DNA of 64,000 bases. It comes from Bifidobacterium criceti. GTDB lineage: Bacteria > Actinomycetota > Actinomycetes > Actinomycetales > Bifidobacteriaceae. The position numbers and the translations under genes were made by a program. This document shows, in pieces, positions 44,417 to 52,497 of this stretch (position 1 is the stretch's first letter; the number at the start of each line of letters is the position of its first letter). The notes below the pieces were generated by a model that worked only from the letters and a program-made list of their open reading frames with translations, was not told where the DNA came from and did no database searches. Location: NCBI RefSeq assembly GCF_002286935.1, contig NZ_MVOH01000003.1, positions 1-64,000 of the forward strand. The letters run 5' to 3'.

Positions 44417-45808
44417 TCACACGTGGCACGGGTCGGTCCCGGGGCGTGCGAGCACTGGCAGCGTGTGGTAGTCGTAGCGCTCGGTGTACCAACGTCCCGG
44501 CTCGTATTCGGCGCCGGTAATCAGGTTGCGCCATGGGGCGCCGTCTCCGGTGTCAGGCACGTAGAAACGCGCAATGCCTTCGCTGTTGAAGACCGGTGCG
44601 ACAAGGATGTCGGAACCGAGCATGTATTGCGTGTCGATGTCCTCGCATGTCGGGTCGTCCTGGAATTCGAGCACCATTGCGCGCATCATCGGCACGCCGG
44701 TCTCATGCGTCTCGTGCGCGCTGCGTTCAAGATACGGCCGCAGCGAGTCCTTGAGCTCGACGAACTCGCGGCAGACGTCGGCGGCCTCATCGCCATAGAG
44801 CCACGGGACCTTGTAGGCGGTCGAACCGTGGTAACGCGAATGCAAGCTGAGCAGGCCGAACTGCGCCCAGCGCTTGTACAGGTCCGGCGTCGCCTCGTCC
44901 TCGAATCCGGCGATGCCATGGCTCCAATAGCCGAAGCCGGACATGCCGAAGGACAGGCCCGCACGCAGCGATTCGGCCATCGACGGGTAGTTCGACGAGC
45001 AGTCGCCGCCCCGATGCACCGGATAGCATTGGCCACCCACCGTCGCGGAACGGGCGAACAGGATCGCCTTGTCCTTGCCTTTCGTCTCGACGAGCACGTT
45101 GTAGACGGCCTTGTTGTACAGCAACGTGTAATAGTTGTGCATGAGCTCGGGATCGGAACCGTCATAGTAGCGCACGTCCTCGGTCGGGATACGCTCTCCG
45201 AAGTCGGTCTTGAAGCAGTCGACGCCCATCGCAACGAGCTTCTTGAGATAGCCCTGGTACCACGCGACGGCTTCCGGGTTCGTGAAGTCGACGATCGCCA
45301 TGCCGGCCTGCCATTTGTCCCACTGCCATACGGAACCGTCAGTGCGCTTGATGAAGTAGCCGTGCTTCGCGCCTTCCTCGAACAACGGGGACTTCTGGCC
45401 GATGTACGAGTTGATCCACACGCACACCCTGAGTCCGCGTTCATGCAATTTCGCGAACAGTCCTTCCGGATTGGGGAACTTCGACTCGTCCCATGCGAAA
45501 TTGCACCATTCGAGCTCCTTCATCCAGCGGCAGTCGAAGTGTAAGACGGACAGCGGAATGTCACGTTCGGCCATGCCATCGACGAAATCGAGCACGTTGC
45601 GCTCATCGTAATCGGTCGTGAAACTCGTGCTCAGCCACAGGCCATAGCTCCAGTCCGGCACGAGTGGCGCGCGGCCGGTGAGCGCCGTGTAGTTCGCGAG
45701 GACCCCCTTCATATCCGCACCGCCGATGACCGAGTAGCTCAGCTCCTATCCGGGCACCGAGAATTGCACACGCGAGACCTTCTCGGAGCCGACCTCGAAC
45801 TCCGAGGT
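44417..45808 (-). pseudogene. truncated GH31 alpha-glycosidase (YicI-like)
   Basis: The TIM-barrel core of a GH31 alpha-xylosidase/alpha-glucosidase is intact from 45712: APLVPDWSYGLWLSTSF, nucleophile Asp in CFKTDFGERIP and acid/base Asp in HRGGDCSSNYPSM. Three lesions mark decay. The reading frame continues upstream of this ATG with family-like sequence (VQFSVPG, TAG at 45746-45748, ELSYSVIGGADMKG), so a codon has become a stop. Family homology ends at about 45808, where the N-terminal beta domain (roughly 250-300 residues) is gone. The C-terminus stops at LARPGTDPCHV, about 100 residues short. A truncated product from 45712 would lack the sugar-binding N-domain. Confidence 0.85.
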
Positions 45809-46455
45809 TCAACACGGAGGCGCCGTTCTGGCAATTCATGGGGACACTCGCGCGGTTCACCGCACTCAATCTCGTCTTCCTCGCGACACTGCTGCCAGTC
45901 GTGACGATAGGCCCTGCACAGGCCGCACTCTACAGCACCCTCTTCCGATACGACGAACACGACGACGTCGACCTCGTCCGCGAATACCTCCGACGGTTCA
46001 AACGCGAATTCGCACAAGGGCTCATCAACGGACTGCTGCTGCTCATGCTCGTCGCCGCCGTCATCTTCGGACTCGCGTTCTGGGCAGCATGGGATTCCGA
46101 CGTCGCATACAGACCACTCATCCTCCTCGTCGCGGGCGCGGTCACAACACTTTTCATCACCGAATACCTGTTCCCGCTCCAAGCGCGCTTCAGCAATCCG
46201 ATCGGCCGCACATGGAAACTCGCCGCGATGTTCCCCTGGCGCGCATTCGCCTGCTCGTTCGCGCTTGTCATGATTGACACGACCGCGCTCGCACTCGCGT
46301 ACTTCGTGCCGTTCATACGCGTGCTCATGCTCATATTCGGCATGAGCTGGGTCGCCTATGCGAAATCGCTCATCCTGCTGTGGGGCTTCCGCAAATACGG
46401 CGGCCACGGTGAAGTGGAGCGCCCGACATTCGTCAACGCCAACTCGGGCCTGTGA
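45808..46455 (+). pseudogene. YesL-family (DUF624) membrane protein lacking its start codon
   Basis: The frame begins abruptly with FNTEAPFWQFMGTLARFTAL, the usual YesL N-terminus minus the initiator Met, directly at the junction with the GH31 remnant. LNLVFLATLLPVVTIGPAQA (helix 1 and family motif) and four more helices follow, and the C-terminus looks complete. Translation could still start at ATG 45838, losing ten residues. YesL proteins are found next to plant-glycan transporters and glycosidases, matching the GH31 neighbour, with which it was divergent before the deletion. No ribosome site precedes 45838, so expression is doubtful. Confidence 0.7.
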
Positions 46456-46553
46456 ACGCGGGTGCGACGGATGCGGCGGGCGACACCGCCATCCGCCGCC
46501 ATGAACCTCCGGTGAACAATCCAAGACTTACCCTTCCCCTTTCCTCAACAACC

Positions 46554-46580
46554 GGCCGCAGCGCTTCCTCCGCTGCGGCC
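46554..46580 (+). terminator. terminator after the YesL-like gene
   Basis: GGCCGCAGCG (46554-46563) pairs with CGCTGCGGCC (46571-46580), 7-base loop, followed by GCCTTCCTTT. The 46581-46976 stretch beyond it contains no gene; it is pyrimidine-rich until about 46810 and then turns strikingly AT-rich up to the next gene. Confidence 0.7.
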
Positions 46581-46976
46581 GCCTTCCTTTCCAGCCGCAT
46601 CTCACTCTCGCCCACTTCCAGTCCTGCCCGCATCGCCCACTTCCGCCGGCCGCTTACCCGCCAGTCACCTCTCCGCAATCCAACTCGCCGCGCACCAGCC
46701 CAACTCGCATCACCAAGCCCCTCTCCGCGATACAACCCGCCGCCTCTTCACCCACCTCATATCGCTACGCACTTCACATCCACCCTCCGCGTCCACCTTT
46801 CCCACCGTCCACACCCCATCACGACACATCAGATATCAAACTTCAAATATATATCAATCAGTCTTATTTTATACAATAATCATTAGTGTTTACCGATAGC
46901 TAAAGCATATCACAGATTATCATGATGACATATTAGTAAGTAAGAGAAATCTCTATATCACAAAGGAGTGAGAGAA

Positions 46977-47504
46977 ATGAAAACTCTTCGGTCTAAAAAG
47001 TTTCTCATGCTTATATCAGCATTAATCATAATTCTTCTCGGCGCACCCTTGACCCATGAAGCCAATGCAGCTGAGTCCCCGCAGGAACAGGCATCATATT
47101 CGGTCCAGCAAACGGATTCAGGAGTTCTAGTTTCCCTGAGTAACGCTGTATTCAAGAAAAACGCTGACGGCAGCGTTGCAATCCTCTCTCCCGAAGGGAA
47201 ACAGTTGGATTCATTGCCCTCGAAGTATCTGGGCAACACAATTGAGTACCAACTGATGAACGACTCCGAGCTAGTCGCAACCAAAGGCAAACCAGCTGTG
47301 CGCAGCCCGTTCAGCGCATACCGTCAAAGCTACCTCAGCTTTAACGGAGGAGAATATGCTGGCTGCATAGCCAAAACCGCTCTAGGCGCTGGCGTGACCG
47401 GCGGCGTCGCCGGGGCAGTGACAGGCCCCGGGGCTGCTGCCGGGCTACTCGGAGGATTGGTCGGAGGCCTTGTCTGGGGACCAATCGGCTGCTGGCTCAA
47501 GTAG
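46977..47504 (+). CDS. secreted bacteriocin-like precursor (putative)
   Basis: 175 residues. Signal peptide (KFLMLISALIIILLGAPLTH, cleavage probably after EANA), a polar middle region (about 35-125), and a Gly/Ala-rich hydrophobic C-terminus bounded by two Cys: CIAKTALGAGVTGGVAGAV, then GLLGGLVGGLVWGPIGCWLK. The GxxxG and GG spacing of the tail is typical of pore-forming class II-type bacteriocins, and the pro-region plus C-terminal active peptide is a plausible layout. Start at 46977, after AAGGAG; an in-frame GTG at 46968 is less likely. The gene and its upstream DNA are far more AT-rich than the rest of the window and use AAA, TTA and ATA codons, pointing to recent acquisition. Bacteriocin function is inferred from architecture only. 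Confidence 0.6.
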   Translation: MKTLRSKKFLMLISALIIILLGAPLTHEANAAESPQEQASYSVQQTDSGVLVSLSNAVFKKNADGSVAILSPEGKQLDSLPSKYLGNTIEYQLMNDSELVATKGKPAVRSPFSAYRQSYLSFNGGEYAGCIAKTALGAGVTGGVAGAVTGPGAAAGLLGGLVGGLVWGPIGCWLK

Positions 47505-47520
47505 CGGGAAGTAGGCCATC

Positions 47521-47727
47521 ATGAAGCTGTCTCGCCATCAATGGATTCGTCTCGTCGCCAGCACGGTGGTCTTCGCGATCCTTGACATACTGTGGACGCT
47601 GTTCGCCTTTGGCAAGTCAACGTTGCTGAGCTGGCGCGGATGGCTTGGAGTAGCGGTCCTATCGACATTCTTCTTCCTCATAGCAGCATGGTGGATGTCG
47701 ACCCTTCATCCCCATCGCGGAGAGTGA
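47521..47727 (+). CDS. small two-helix membrane protein, candidate immunity protein
   Basis: 68 residues. Basic N-terminus (MKLSRHQWIRL), helix at about 10-30, helix at about 40-61, short basic tail. It starts 17 bases after the bacteriocin-like gene and is followed by a terminator, so the two are co-transcribed. Small membrane proteins encoded directly downstream of bacteriocin genes usually protect the producer, and that is the simplest reading here. There is no sequence motif that proves it. AGG lies at normal distance before the ATG. Confidence 0.55.
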   Translation: MKLSRHQWIRLVASTVVFAILDILWTLFAFGKSTLLSWRGWLGVAVLSTFFFLIAAWWMSTLHPHRGE

Positions 47728-47740
47728 CATTATCCGATTC

Positions 47741-47783
47741 CGCGGCATTGCACTAACATACACTATGTGTAATGCCGCGTTTT
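47741..47783 (+). terminator. terminator of the bacteriocin-like operon
   Basis: CGCGGCATTGCAC (47741-47753) pairs with GTGTAATGCCGCG (47767-47779, one G-U pair), 13-base loop, followed by TTTT. Confidence 0.85.
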
Positions 47784-47820
47784 GTATGCCACGATGCAAC
47801 CACACCCACGTCAGCCCCCC

Positions 47821-47972
47821 AGCGTCACGCGACACCGCACATCGCGCGACCGCACGTCGCCCACGTCCGCTTAACATCGCGCGTCCGCACACTCTGCGGC
47901 ATCGCGCGTCACTTATCTCCCCTTTAGCGTCGCGCGACACCGCACGTTGCGCCACCGCACGTCGTATCGTGG
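47821..47972. repeat. CACCGCA-core intergenic repeat, locus 4
   Basis: Two related units: AGCGTCACGCGACACCGCAC at 47821, followed by GACCGCACGTCG, and TTAGCGTCGCGCGACACCGC at 47924, followed by GCCACCGCACGTCG ending near 47964, with further partial units between. It shares TTAGCGTCGCGCGA with locus 2 (24060). It lies between the bacteriocin-like operon and dedA. Confidence 0.65.
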
Positions 47973-48102
47973 CCACCCGCCCCCTCTCCGACACGGACGA
48001 TTCCGCGCACCCGTATGGCTGCCGTGCTATCCATATTATATAGAGATACACAGGTAATGCACGGCTGTGGCGCATACGCGTCCCCACTCGTCAAGGATTT
48101 CC

Positions 48103-48837
48103 ATGGGATTCATTCATTTCATCGCCAATCTGCTCAAGGATCCGCGCTCAGCGATCGCCGGTTGGATCGCGATGGGCGTCGCACCGACGCTCGGGTTCAT
48201 TTTCCTCATCGTGTTCATTGAAACCGGCGTCGTGTTCTTCCCGTTCCTGCCGGGCGACTCGCTGCTGTTCGCGGCCGGGTTTTTCGCCGCGCCCGACGCC
48301 GCGACCGGCGAATCCGCGCTGCCGCTTGCAGCGTTGCTGCCCGTCGTCTGGATCGCGCCGATTCTTGGCGACCAGTGCAACTATTTCATCGGTCACTTCT
48401 TCGGTCGCCGCATCATCGAATCCGGCAAAGTCAAGTCGATGACACCTGAGCGGCTCGCGAAGACGGAGACGATGATCGACCGTTGGGGGCCGCTCGCCGT
48501 CTTCCTCGGACGGTTCTTCCCGTTCATCCGCACGTTCATGCCGTTCATTTCCGGTATTTCCGGCATGCAGTGGCGGCGGTTCACGCCGTTCTCGGTCCTT
48601 GGCGGCCTTGTCTGGTCGTCACTCTTCACGTTGCTCGGCTATTTCTTCGGGGGCATTCCGGTTGTCCAGGAGAATTTCGAACTCGTCATCATCGCGATCC
48701 TCGTCATCTCCCTCATTCCGACGTTCGTCGGTTTGTTCAAGGCGAAGTTCGGCAAGAAGAAGACCGCTTCGACGACCGAACTCGCCCATGAGGAGACGAC
48801 ACCGCTCGTCGAGGACCTTCACGACGACAACGACTGA
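48103..48837 (+). CDS. DedA family membrane protein
   Basis: 244 residues. DedA/SNARE-associated proteins are inner-membrane transporters (several flip undecaprenyl phosphate or phospholipids). Visible: FIETGVVFFPFLPGDSLLF (about 38-56), GDQCNYFIGHFFGRR (about 88-102), FLGRFFPFIRTFMPFISGIS (about 136-155) with the essential Arg residues, and FGGIPVV, followed by a charged C-terminal tail. Start at 48103 after AAGGATTTCC. Five to six hydrophobic segments as usual. Monocistronic, with a strong terminator. Confidence 0.92.
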   Translation: MGFIHFIANLLKDPRSAIAGWIAMGVAPTLGFIFLIVFIETGVVFFPFLPGDSLLFAAGFFAAPDAATGESALPLAALLPVVWIAPILGDQCNYFIGHFFGRRIIESGKVKSMTPERLAKTETMIDRWGPLAVFLGRFFPFIRTFMPFISGISGMQWRRFTPFSVLGGLVWSSLFTLLGYFFGGIPVVQENFELVIIAILVISLIPTFVGLFKAKFGKKKTASTTELAHEETTPLVEDLHDDND

Positions 48838-48848
48838 GGGATTCCGCA

Positions 48849-48905
48849 CGTATCTCGGTGTCTTTGGGTGTTCGCGACGCCCAAAGACACCGAGATACGC
48901 CGTTT
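48849..48905 (+). terminator. terminator of dedA
   Basis: A 20-bp perfect stem CGTATCTCGGTGTCTTTGGG (48849-48868) with 48880-48899, followed by CGTTTTAT. Unusually long for an intrinsic terminator. Confidence 0.8.
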
Positions 48906-49045
48906 TATCCCCCGAAAACAGTCGATAGCGCCGGATACCGCACCCAAAGATGCGCGGATACCTGCCGCGACACGCGCGACTTGCATTTGTTGGGATGTGC
49001 TAGTAGCGTTAAACGAGTTGTCATGCGGAGCACGACAACAACCAC

Positions 49046-49118
49046 GGGGCTGTAGCTCAGTTGGTAGAGCGCTTCGTTCGCATCGAAGAGGTCGTGGTTT
49101 CGATTACCATCAGCTCCA
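49046..49118 (+). tRNA. tRNA-Ala (anticodon CGC)
   Basis: 73 bases. Acceptor GGGGCTG (49046-49052) pairs with CAGCTCC (49111-49117, one G-U), discriminator A. D arm GCTCAGTTGGTAGAGC, anticodon stem CTTCG/CGAAG with loop TTCGCAT (anticodon CGC), T arm with TTCGATT. CCA is not encoded. Confidence 0.93.
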
Positions 49119-49120
49119 CG

Positions 49121-49158
49121 AAGACCGCTGCATTCATTCCACCGCAGCGGTCTTTTTT
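49121..49158 (+). terminator. terminator of tRNA-Ala
   Basis: AAGACCGCTG (49121-49130) pairs with CAGCGGTCTT (49145-49154), 14-base loop, and the right arm runs on into TTTT. Confidence 0.88.
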
Positions 49159-49159
49159 C

Positions 49160-49395
49160 GTTTCCACCCGACCTTCGGGACCATACCCTGCTTCGAGTTC
49201 AGTGCCGATTGCGTCGGCGACCGCACTCCAGGAATCGTAATCGGTCGCCGAGTCCGCCGCCAACGGGACCGCCGTGTCGTCGGCCGCGGCCGACATGGCC
49301 GGACCGATGCCGAAACACAGCATGGCTGCTGCGAGTGCGGCAATGGCACAGGCGAGCGCCCGAAGGGCATGCATGGGTTCCACAAATTGCGGCAT
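49160..49395 (-). pseudogene. 5' fragment of a secreted-protein gene ending at the tRNA-Ala terminator
   Basis: A convincing gene start (GAGAGAGAACG before ATG 49395) encodes a signal peptide (MHALRALACAIAALAAAML, cleavage after MSAAA) and about 35 further residues (PLAADSATDYDSWSAVADAI). Then the frame runs antisense through the tRNA terminator and tRNA itself to a stop at 49057, which cannot be natural coding sequence. I interpret it as a gene whose 3' part was removed at the tRNA. The open frame and good ribosome site argue against chance; the product beyond the signal peptide is unidentifiable. Confidence 0.4.
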
Positions 49396-49693
49396 CGTTC
49401 TCTCTCAATCGAACAAAAACCGTTCACTGATATCCCAGATTGACTTTCGACTATCCGAAATTGACGATATCGCGCACGCATGCGCATACCATCGCGCACC
49501 ATTTTTTCCGCACGACGGTACGCTCAGGCAAATGTACGCGTACCGCACTGCGGCGTCGGCCGCGTCACATGACGCTGTGCGCGGGTTCCTCGGCGGCGCA
49601 CAGCGCATACAGCGGCCGCGTCTGCCAATGCGCGTCCACCCACACGACGACACATACGCCGGGCAAGCGGTGCGGAGTGACCCGCATCCATCA

Positions 49694-49948
49694 TCAGTTC
49701 TTCGCGGTGACGCGCATCACGATGAACGAGACGACCGCGACGACGATGACGGCGCCGATGAGCGACGGGAAGATCGCCATGCCGCCGAGATGCGGCCCCC
49801 AGCTGCCGAAGAGGCCCTGTCCGATCGCCGAACCCGCGAGTCCGGCGACGATGTTCGCGATCCATCCCATCGAACCGCTGCGGTTCGTGATCGCTCCCGC
49901 GATGGCTCCAATGATTGCACCTACGATGAGTGTCCAAATCCAATACAT
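49694..49948 (-). CDS. GlsB/YeaQ/YmgE family small membrane protein
   Basis: 84 residues, three hydrophobic segments with many Gly: WIWTLIVGAIIGAIAGAI, GWIANIVAGLAGSAIGQGLF, SLIGAVIVVAVVSFIVM. This is the transglycosylase-associated family, small inner-membrane proteins often induced by stress; the biochemical role is not established. Start after AAAGGACAACG. Monocistronic. The 49396-49693 spacer downstream holds nothing I can identify. Confidence 0.9.
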   Translation of the reverse strand: MYWIWTLIVGAIIGAIAGAITNRSGSMGWIANIVAGLAGSAIGQGLFGSWGPHLGGMAIFPSLIGAVIVVAVVSFIVMRVTAKN

Positions 49949-50130
49949 GATCGTTGTCCTTTACATCTTGTCCCCAAAGCCCCGGATGAACCTTGAACTA
50001 CTGACCACTGTACGGGAGAGGACCTCGATTTCGTTGGAATTTCACACCTTTTATGCTACTGCGGCAATATCACGCAACGGTCAGCTTGGGGTGGTACGTC
50101 AGCGCGGACACACTCCGCAAGACATCGTTT

Positions 50131-50172
50131 TGGTCTGTTTTTTGGTCTGAAAACCGCAACGGAAATTAGACC
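50131..50172. promoter_or_regulatory. candidate GntR/HutC operator upstream of the aminotransferase operon
   Basis: Two direct TGGTCT half-sites (50131, 50143) and an opposed AGACC (50168-50172) lie about 100 bases before the aminotransferase start. HutC-subfamily regulators such as NagR and DasR bind TGGTCT/AGACCA palindromes, and a HutC-type gene closes this operon. Spacing is not that of a perfect palindrome, so this is a suggestion. The rest of 49949-50267 shows no gene. Confidence 0.35.
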
Positions 50173-50267
50173 GTCATGCGCAGGTAACACAAGCGCCTTA
50201 GCTTGCCTCCCATACACACCGGCAACCGCATCCGCCCGGGACACCGGACCACAAGAGGGAGGGCACG

Positions 50268-51602
50268 ATGGCCGTGAAGACCACGATCCTAGACATGAAC
50301 CGATTCGACGCGGCGAACCTCGACGCGCTTGACGCCCGCAAACGCTCGCTCATCGAACGGCGCGCCGCATTGGGCGGCGGCTACCGACTCTTCTACCGGG
50401 ACCCGATCGAGGTCGTGCGCGGCGTCGGCACGCATGTGTTCGACGAACAGGGCACCGATTACCTCGACGCCTACAACAACGTCGTCTCGGTCGGCCACTG
50501 CCATCCGCACGTCGTCGAGGCGGTCAGCCGCCAGGCCGGTATGCTCAACACGCATACGCGCTATCTGCATGAGACGATCCTCGACTATTCGGAGGCGCTC
50601 CTCGCGAAACTGCCGGCTGAAATCGACCGCATCACCTACCAATGCACCGGCTCCGAGGCCAACGACCTCGCGATTCGCATCGCAAGGAACTACACCGGCG
50701 CCGAGGGCATCATCGTCACGAGCGAGGCGTACCACGGCAACACCGACCTCGTCTCCGGCTTCTCACCGTCGATCGGCATGGGGCAGGAGCTCTCTCCGGC
50801 GTGCCGCCTGCTGCCGACGCCGGACACGCACATCCACGGCGACATCGCGGTCGGCGATTTCATCGTCGAGCAGCTCAAGGCATGCATCGCCGATCTTCGC
50901 GCGAACGGCATCGGCTTCGCCGGCCTGCTCGTCGATTCGATATTCTCGTCCGACGGCATCTGCCCCGGCAAGGCCGGCTGGCTCAAGAAGGTCGCCGACA
51001 CCGTGCACGAGGAAGGCGGCCTGGTCATCGCAGACGAAGTGCAGCCCGGCTTCTGCCGCACCGGCGACGCGTTCTGGGGCTTCGCACGCCACGGTTTCGT
51101 CCCCGACATCGTGACGATGGGCAAGCCGATGGCGAACGGCATCGCGTGCTCGGCGACCGCGGTCCGCCACGAGATCCTCGACGCGTTCACGGCGAACATC
51201 CCGTATTTCAACACCTTCGCCGGCAACCCGGTCGCGATGGCGGCCGCGAAGGCGACGCTCGAGGTCATGGACGGCGAGGACCTCATCGGCAACGCGCGCC
51301 GCATCGGGTCGATGTTCGTCTCGCAACTCGAAGGACTCGCCGTTGGCCATCCGTCGATCGCCGACGTGCGCGGCGCGGGCCTGTACATCGGCGTCGAATT
51401 CGATGACCCCGCGACAGGCGACCCGATGGGCGCCGAGACGCTCGCACTCATCGAGCAGATGCGCCAACGCCGCGTCCTCACGTCGAACTGCGGAGCATAC
51501 GGCAACATCCTCAAGATCCGCACACCGCTCGTCTTCAGCGCCGCCGACGTCGACCGCTATATGACGGCGCTTGAGGATTCGCTCACCGCACTCCACATCT
51601 GA
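50268..51602 (+). CDS. class III PLP enzyme, ethanolamine-phosphate/phosphohydroxylysine phospho-lyase-like
   Basis: 444 residues. Fold type I PLP enzyme. The strings NNVVSVGHCHPHVVEAV, LNTHTRYLHE, CTGSEANDLAIRIARN, IADEVQPGF, DIVTMGKPMANG (PLP-binding Lys) and YFNTFAGNPVAM follow the AGXT2L1/AGXT2L2 branch of class III aminotransferases, whose members split phosphoethanolamine or phosphohydroxylysine into aldehyde, ammonia and phosphate. An ordinary omega-aminotransferase remains possible. The gene opens a six-gene run that includes an APH-fold kinase, the enzyme that would supply the phosphorylated amino alcohol; that context supports the lyase reading. Start after GGGAGGGCACG. Confidence 0.8.
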   Translation: MAVKTTILDMNRFDAANLDALDARKRSLIERRAALGGGYRLFYRDPIEVVRGVGTHVFDEQGTDYLDAYNNVVSVGHCHPHVVEAVSRQAGMLNTHTRYLHETILDYSEALLAKLPAEIDRITYQCTGSEANDLAIRIARNYTGAEGIIVTSEAYHGNTDLVSGFSPSIGMGQELSPACRLLPTPDTHIHGDIAVGDFIVEQLKACIADLRANGIGFAGLLVDSIFSSDGICPGKAGWLKKVADTVHEEGGLVIADEVQPGFCRTGDAFWGFARHGFVPDIVTMGKPMANGIACSATAVRHEILDAFTANIPYFNTFAGNPVAMAAAKATLEVMDGEDLIGNARRIGSMFVSQLEGLAVGHPSIADVRGAGLYIGVEFDDPATGDPMGAETLALIEQMRQRRVLTSNCGAYGNILKIRTPLVFSAADVDRYMTALEDSLTALHI

Positions 51603-51647
51603 CACCCACCACAGCACACATCACCACACACACGACAGGAGACCATC

Positions 51648-52439
51648 ATGGGAAAGCTGGACAACAAGGTCGCGATTGTCACCGGCGCGTCGAAAGGAAT
51701 CGGCTCCGGCATCGCGCAGGTGTTCGCCGAGCAGGGCGCACGCGTTGTGCTCGCGGCGCGCGGCAACGACGTCCTCGACGCGGCCGCCGCCTTGCGCGAC
51801 GCCGGATACGACGCGCAAGGCGTGCAATGCGACGTGACCGTCCCCGAGGACTGCGCGCGCCTCGTGCGCACGACGACCGACGCCTACGGCCGCGTCGACA
51901 TCCTCGACTGCAACGCCGGCATTTGCAGACTCGGCAGTTTCCTCGAGGAATCCGATTCATGGCGCGACGCGCACATCGACGTCAACATCAATGGTGTATG
52001 GAACATGTGCAAAGCCGCGATCCCCGCGATGATCGACGCGGGTGGCGGCGCCGTCGTCATCACCTCATCGGTCACAGGCGACCTCGTCGCCGATCCCGGC
52101 GAAGCGGCGTACGCGATGACGAAGGCCGCGCTCGTCGGGCTCACGAAGGCGCTCGCGCGCGAATTCGCCGACCGGCATGTGCGCGTCAACTGCATATGCC
52201 CGGGGTACATCCGCACACCGCTCGTCGAAGGCATGGCCGCTCAATCCGACCCCGACGACCCCGAGCGCGCGATCGGCGCGATCGCGGGCGCGGTGCCGCT
52301 CGGACGCCTCGGCACACCGCACGAATGCGGCGAACTGTGCGCGTTCCTCGCGAGCGACGAAGCGAGTTACATCACCGGGACCCAAGTCGTCATCGACGGC
52401 GGATCGACACTCCCCGAGACCACATCAATGGGACAGTGA
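51648..52439 (+). CDS. SDR family NAD(P)-dependent oxidoreductase
   Basis: 263 residues. Classical short-chain dehydrogenase: cofactor loop TGASKGIGSG (about 12-21), NAG in DCNAGICRLG (about 88-97), catalytic Ser/Tyr/Lys in SSVTGDLVADPGEAAYAMTK (about 140-159) and PGYIRTPLVEG. The C-terminal ITGTQVVIDGGST is standard. Substrate not readable; in this operon it could reduce or oxidise the aldehyde or ketone released by the PLP enzyme encoded 45 bases upstream. Start after GACAGGAGACC. Confidence 0.88.
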   Translation: MGKLDNKVAIVTGASKGIGSGIAQVFAEQGARVVLAARGNDVLDAAAALRDAGYDAQGVQCDVTVPEDCARLVRTTTDAYGRVDILDCNAGICRLGSFLEESDSWRDAHIDVNINGVWNMCKAAIPAMIDAGGGAVVITSSVTGDLVADPGEAAYAMTKAALVGLTKALAREFADRHVRVNCICPGYIRTPLVEGMAAQSDPDDPERAIGAIAGAVPLGRLGTPHECGELCAFLASDEASYITGTQVVIDGGSTLPETTSMGQ

Positions 52440-52497
52440 ACACGCGCGCGGCACAGCACAAGCACACTTCACCCACCACACTACGAAAGGAGCGCAC

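Noticed and set aside
46977-47504. Lactococcin-972-type or lantibiotic precursor
   Set aside because: No modification enzymes nearby and the polar region and Gly-rich tail do not show the motifs I associate with those families.
49057-49159. Extending the signal-peptide gene through the tRNA-Ala as coding
   Set aside because: It would translate the antisense of a terminator and a functional tRNA; treated as a truncated gene instead.
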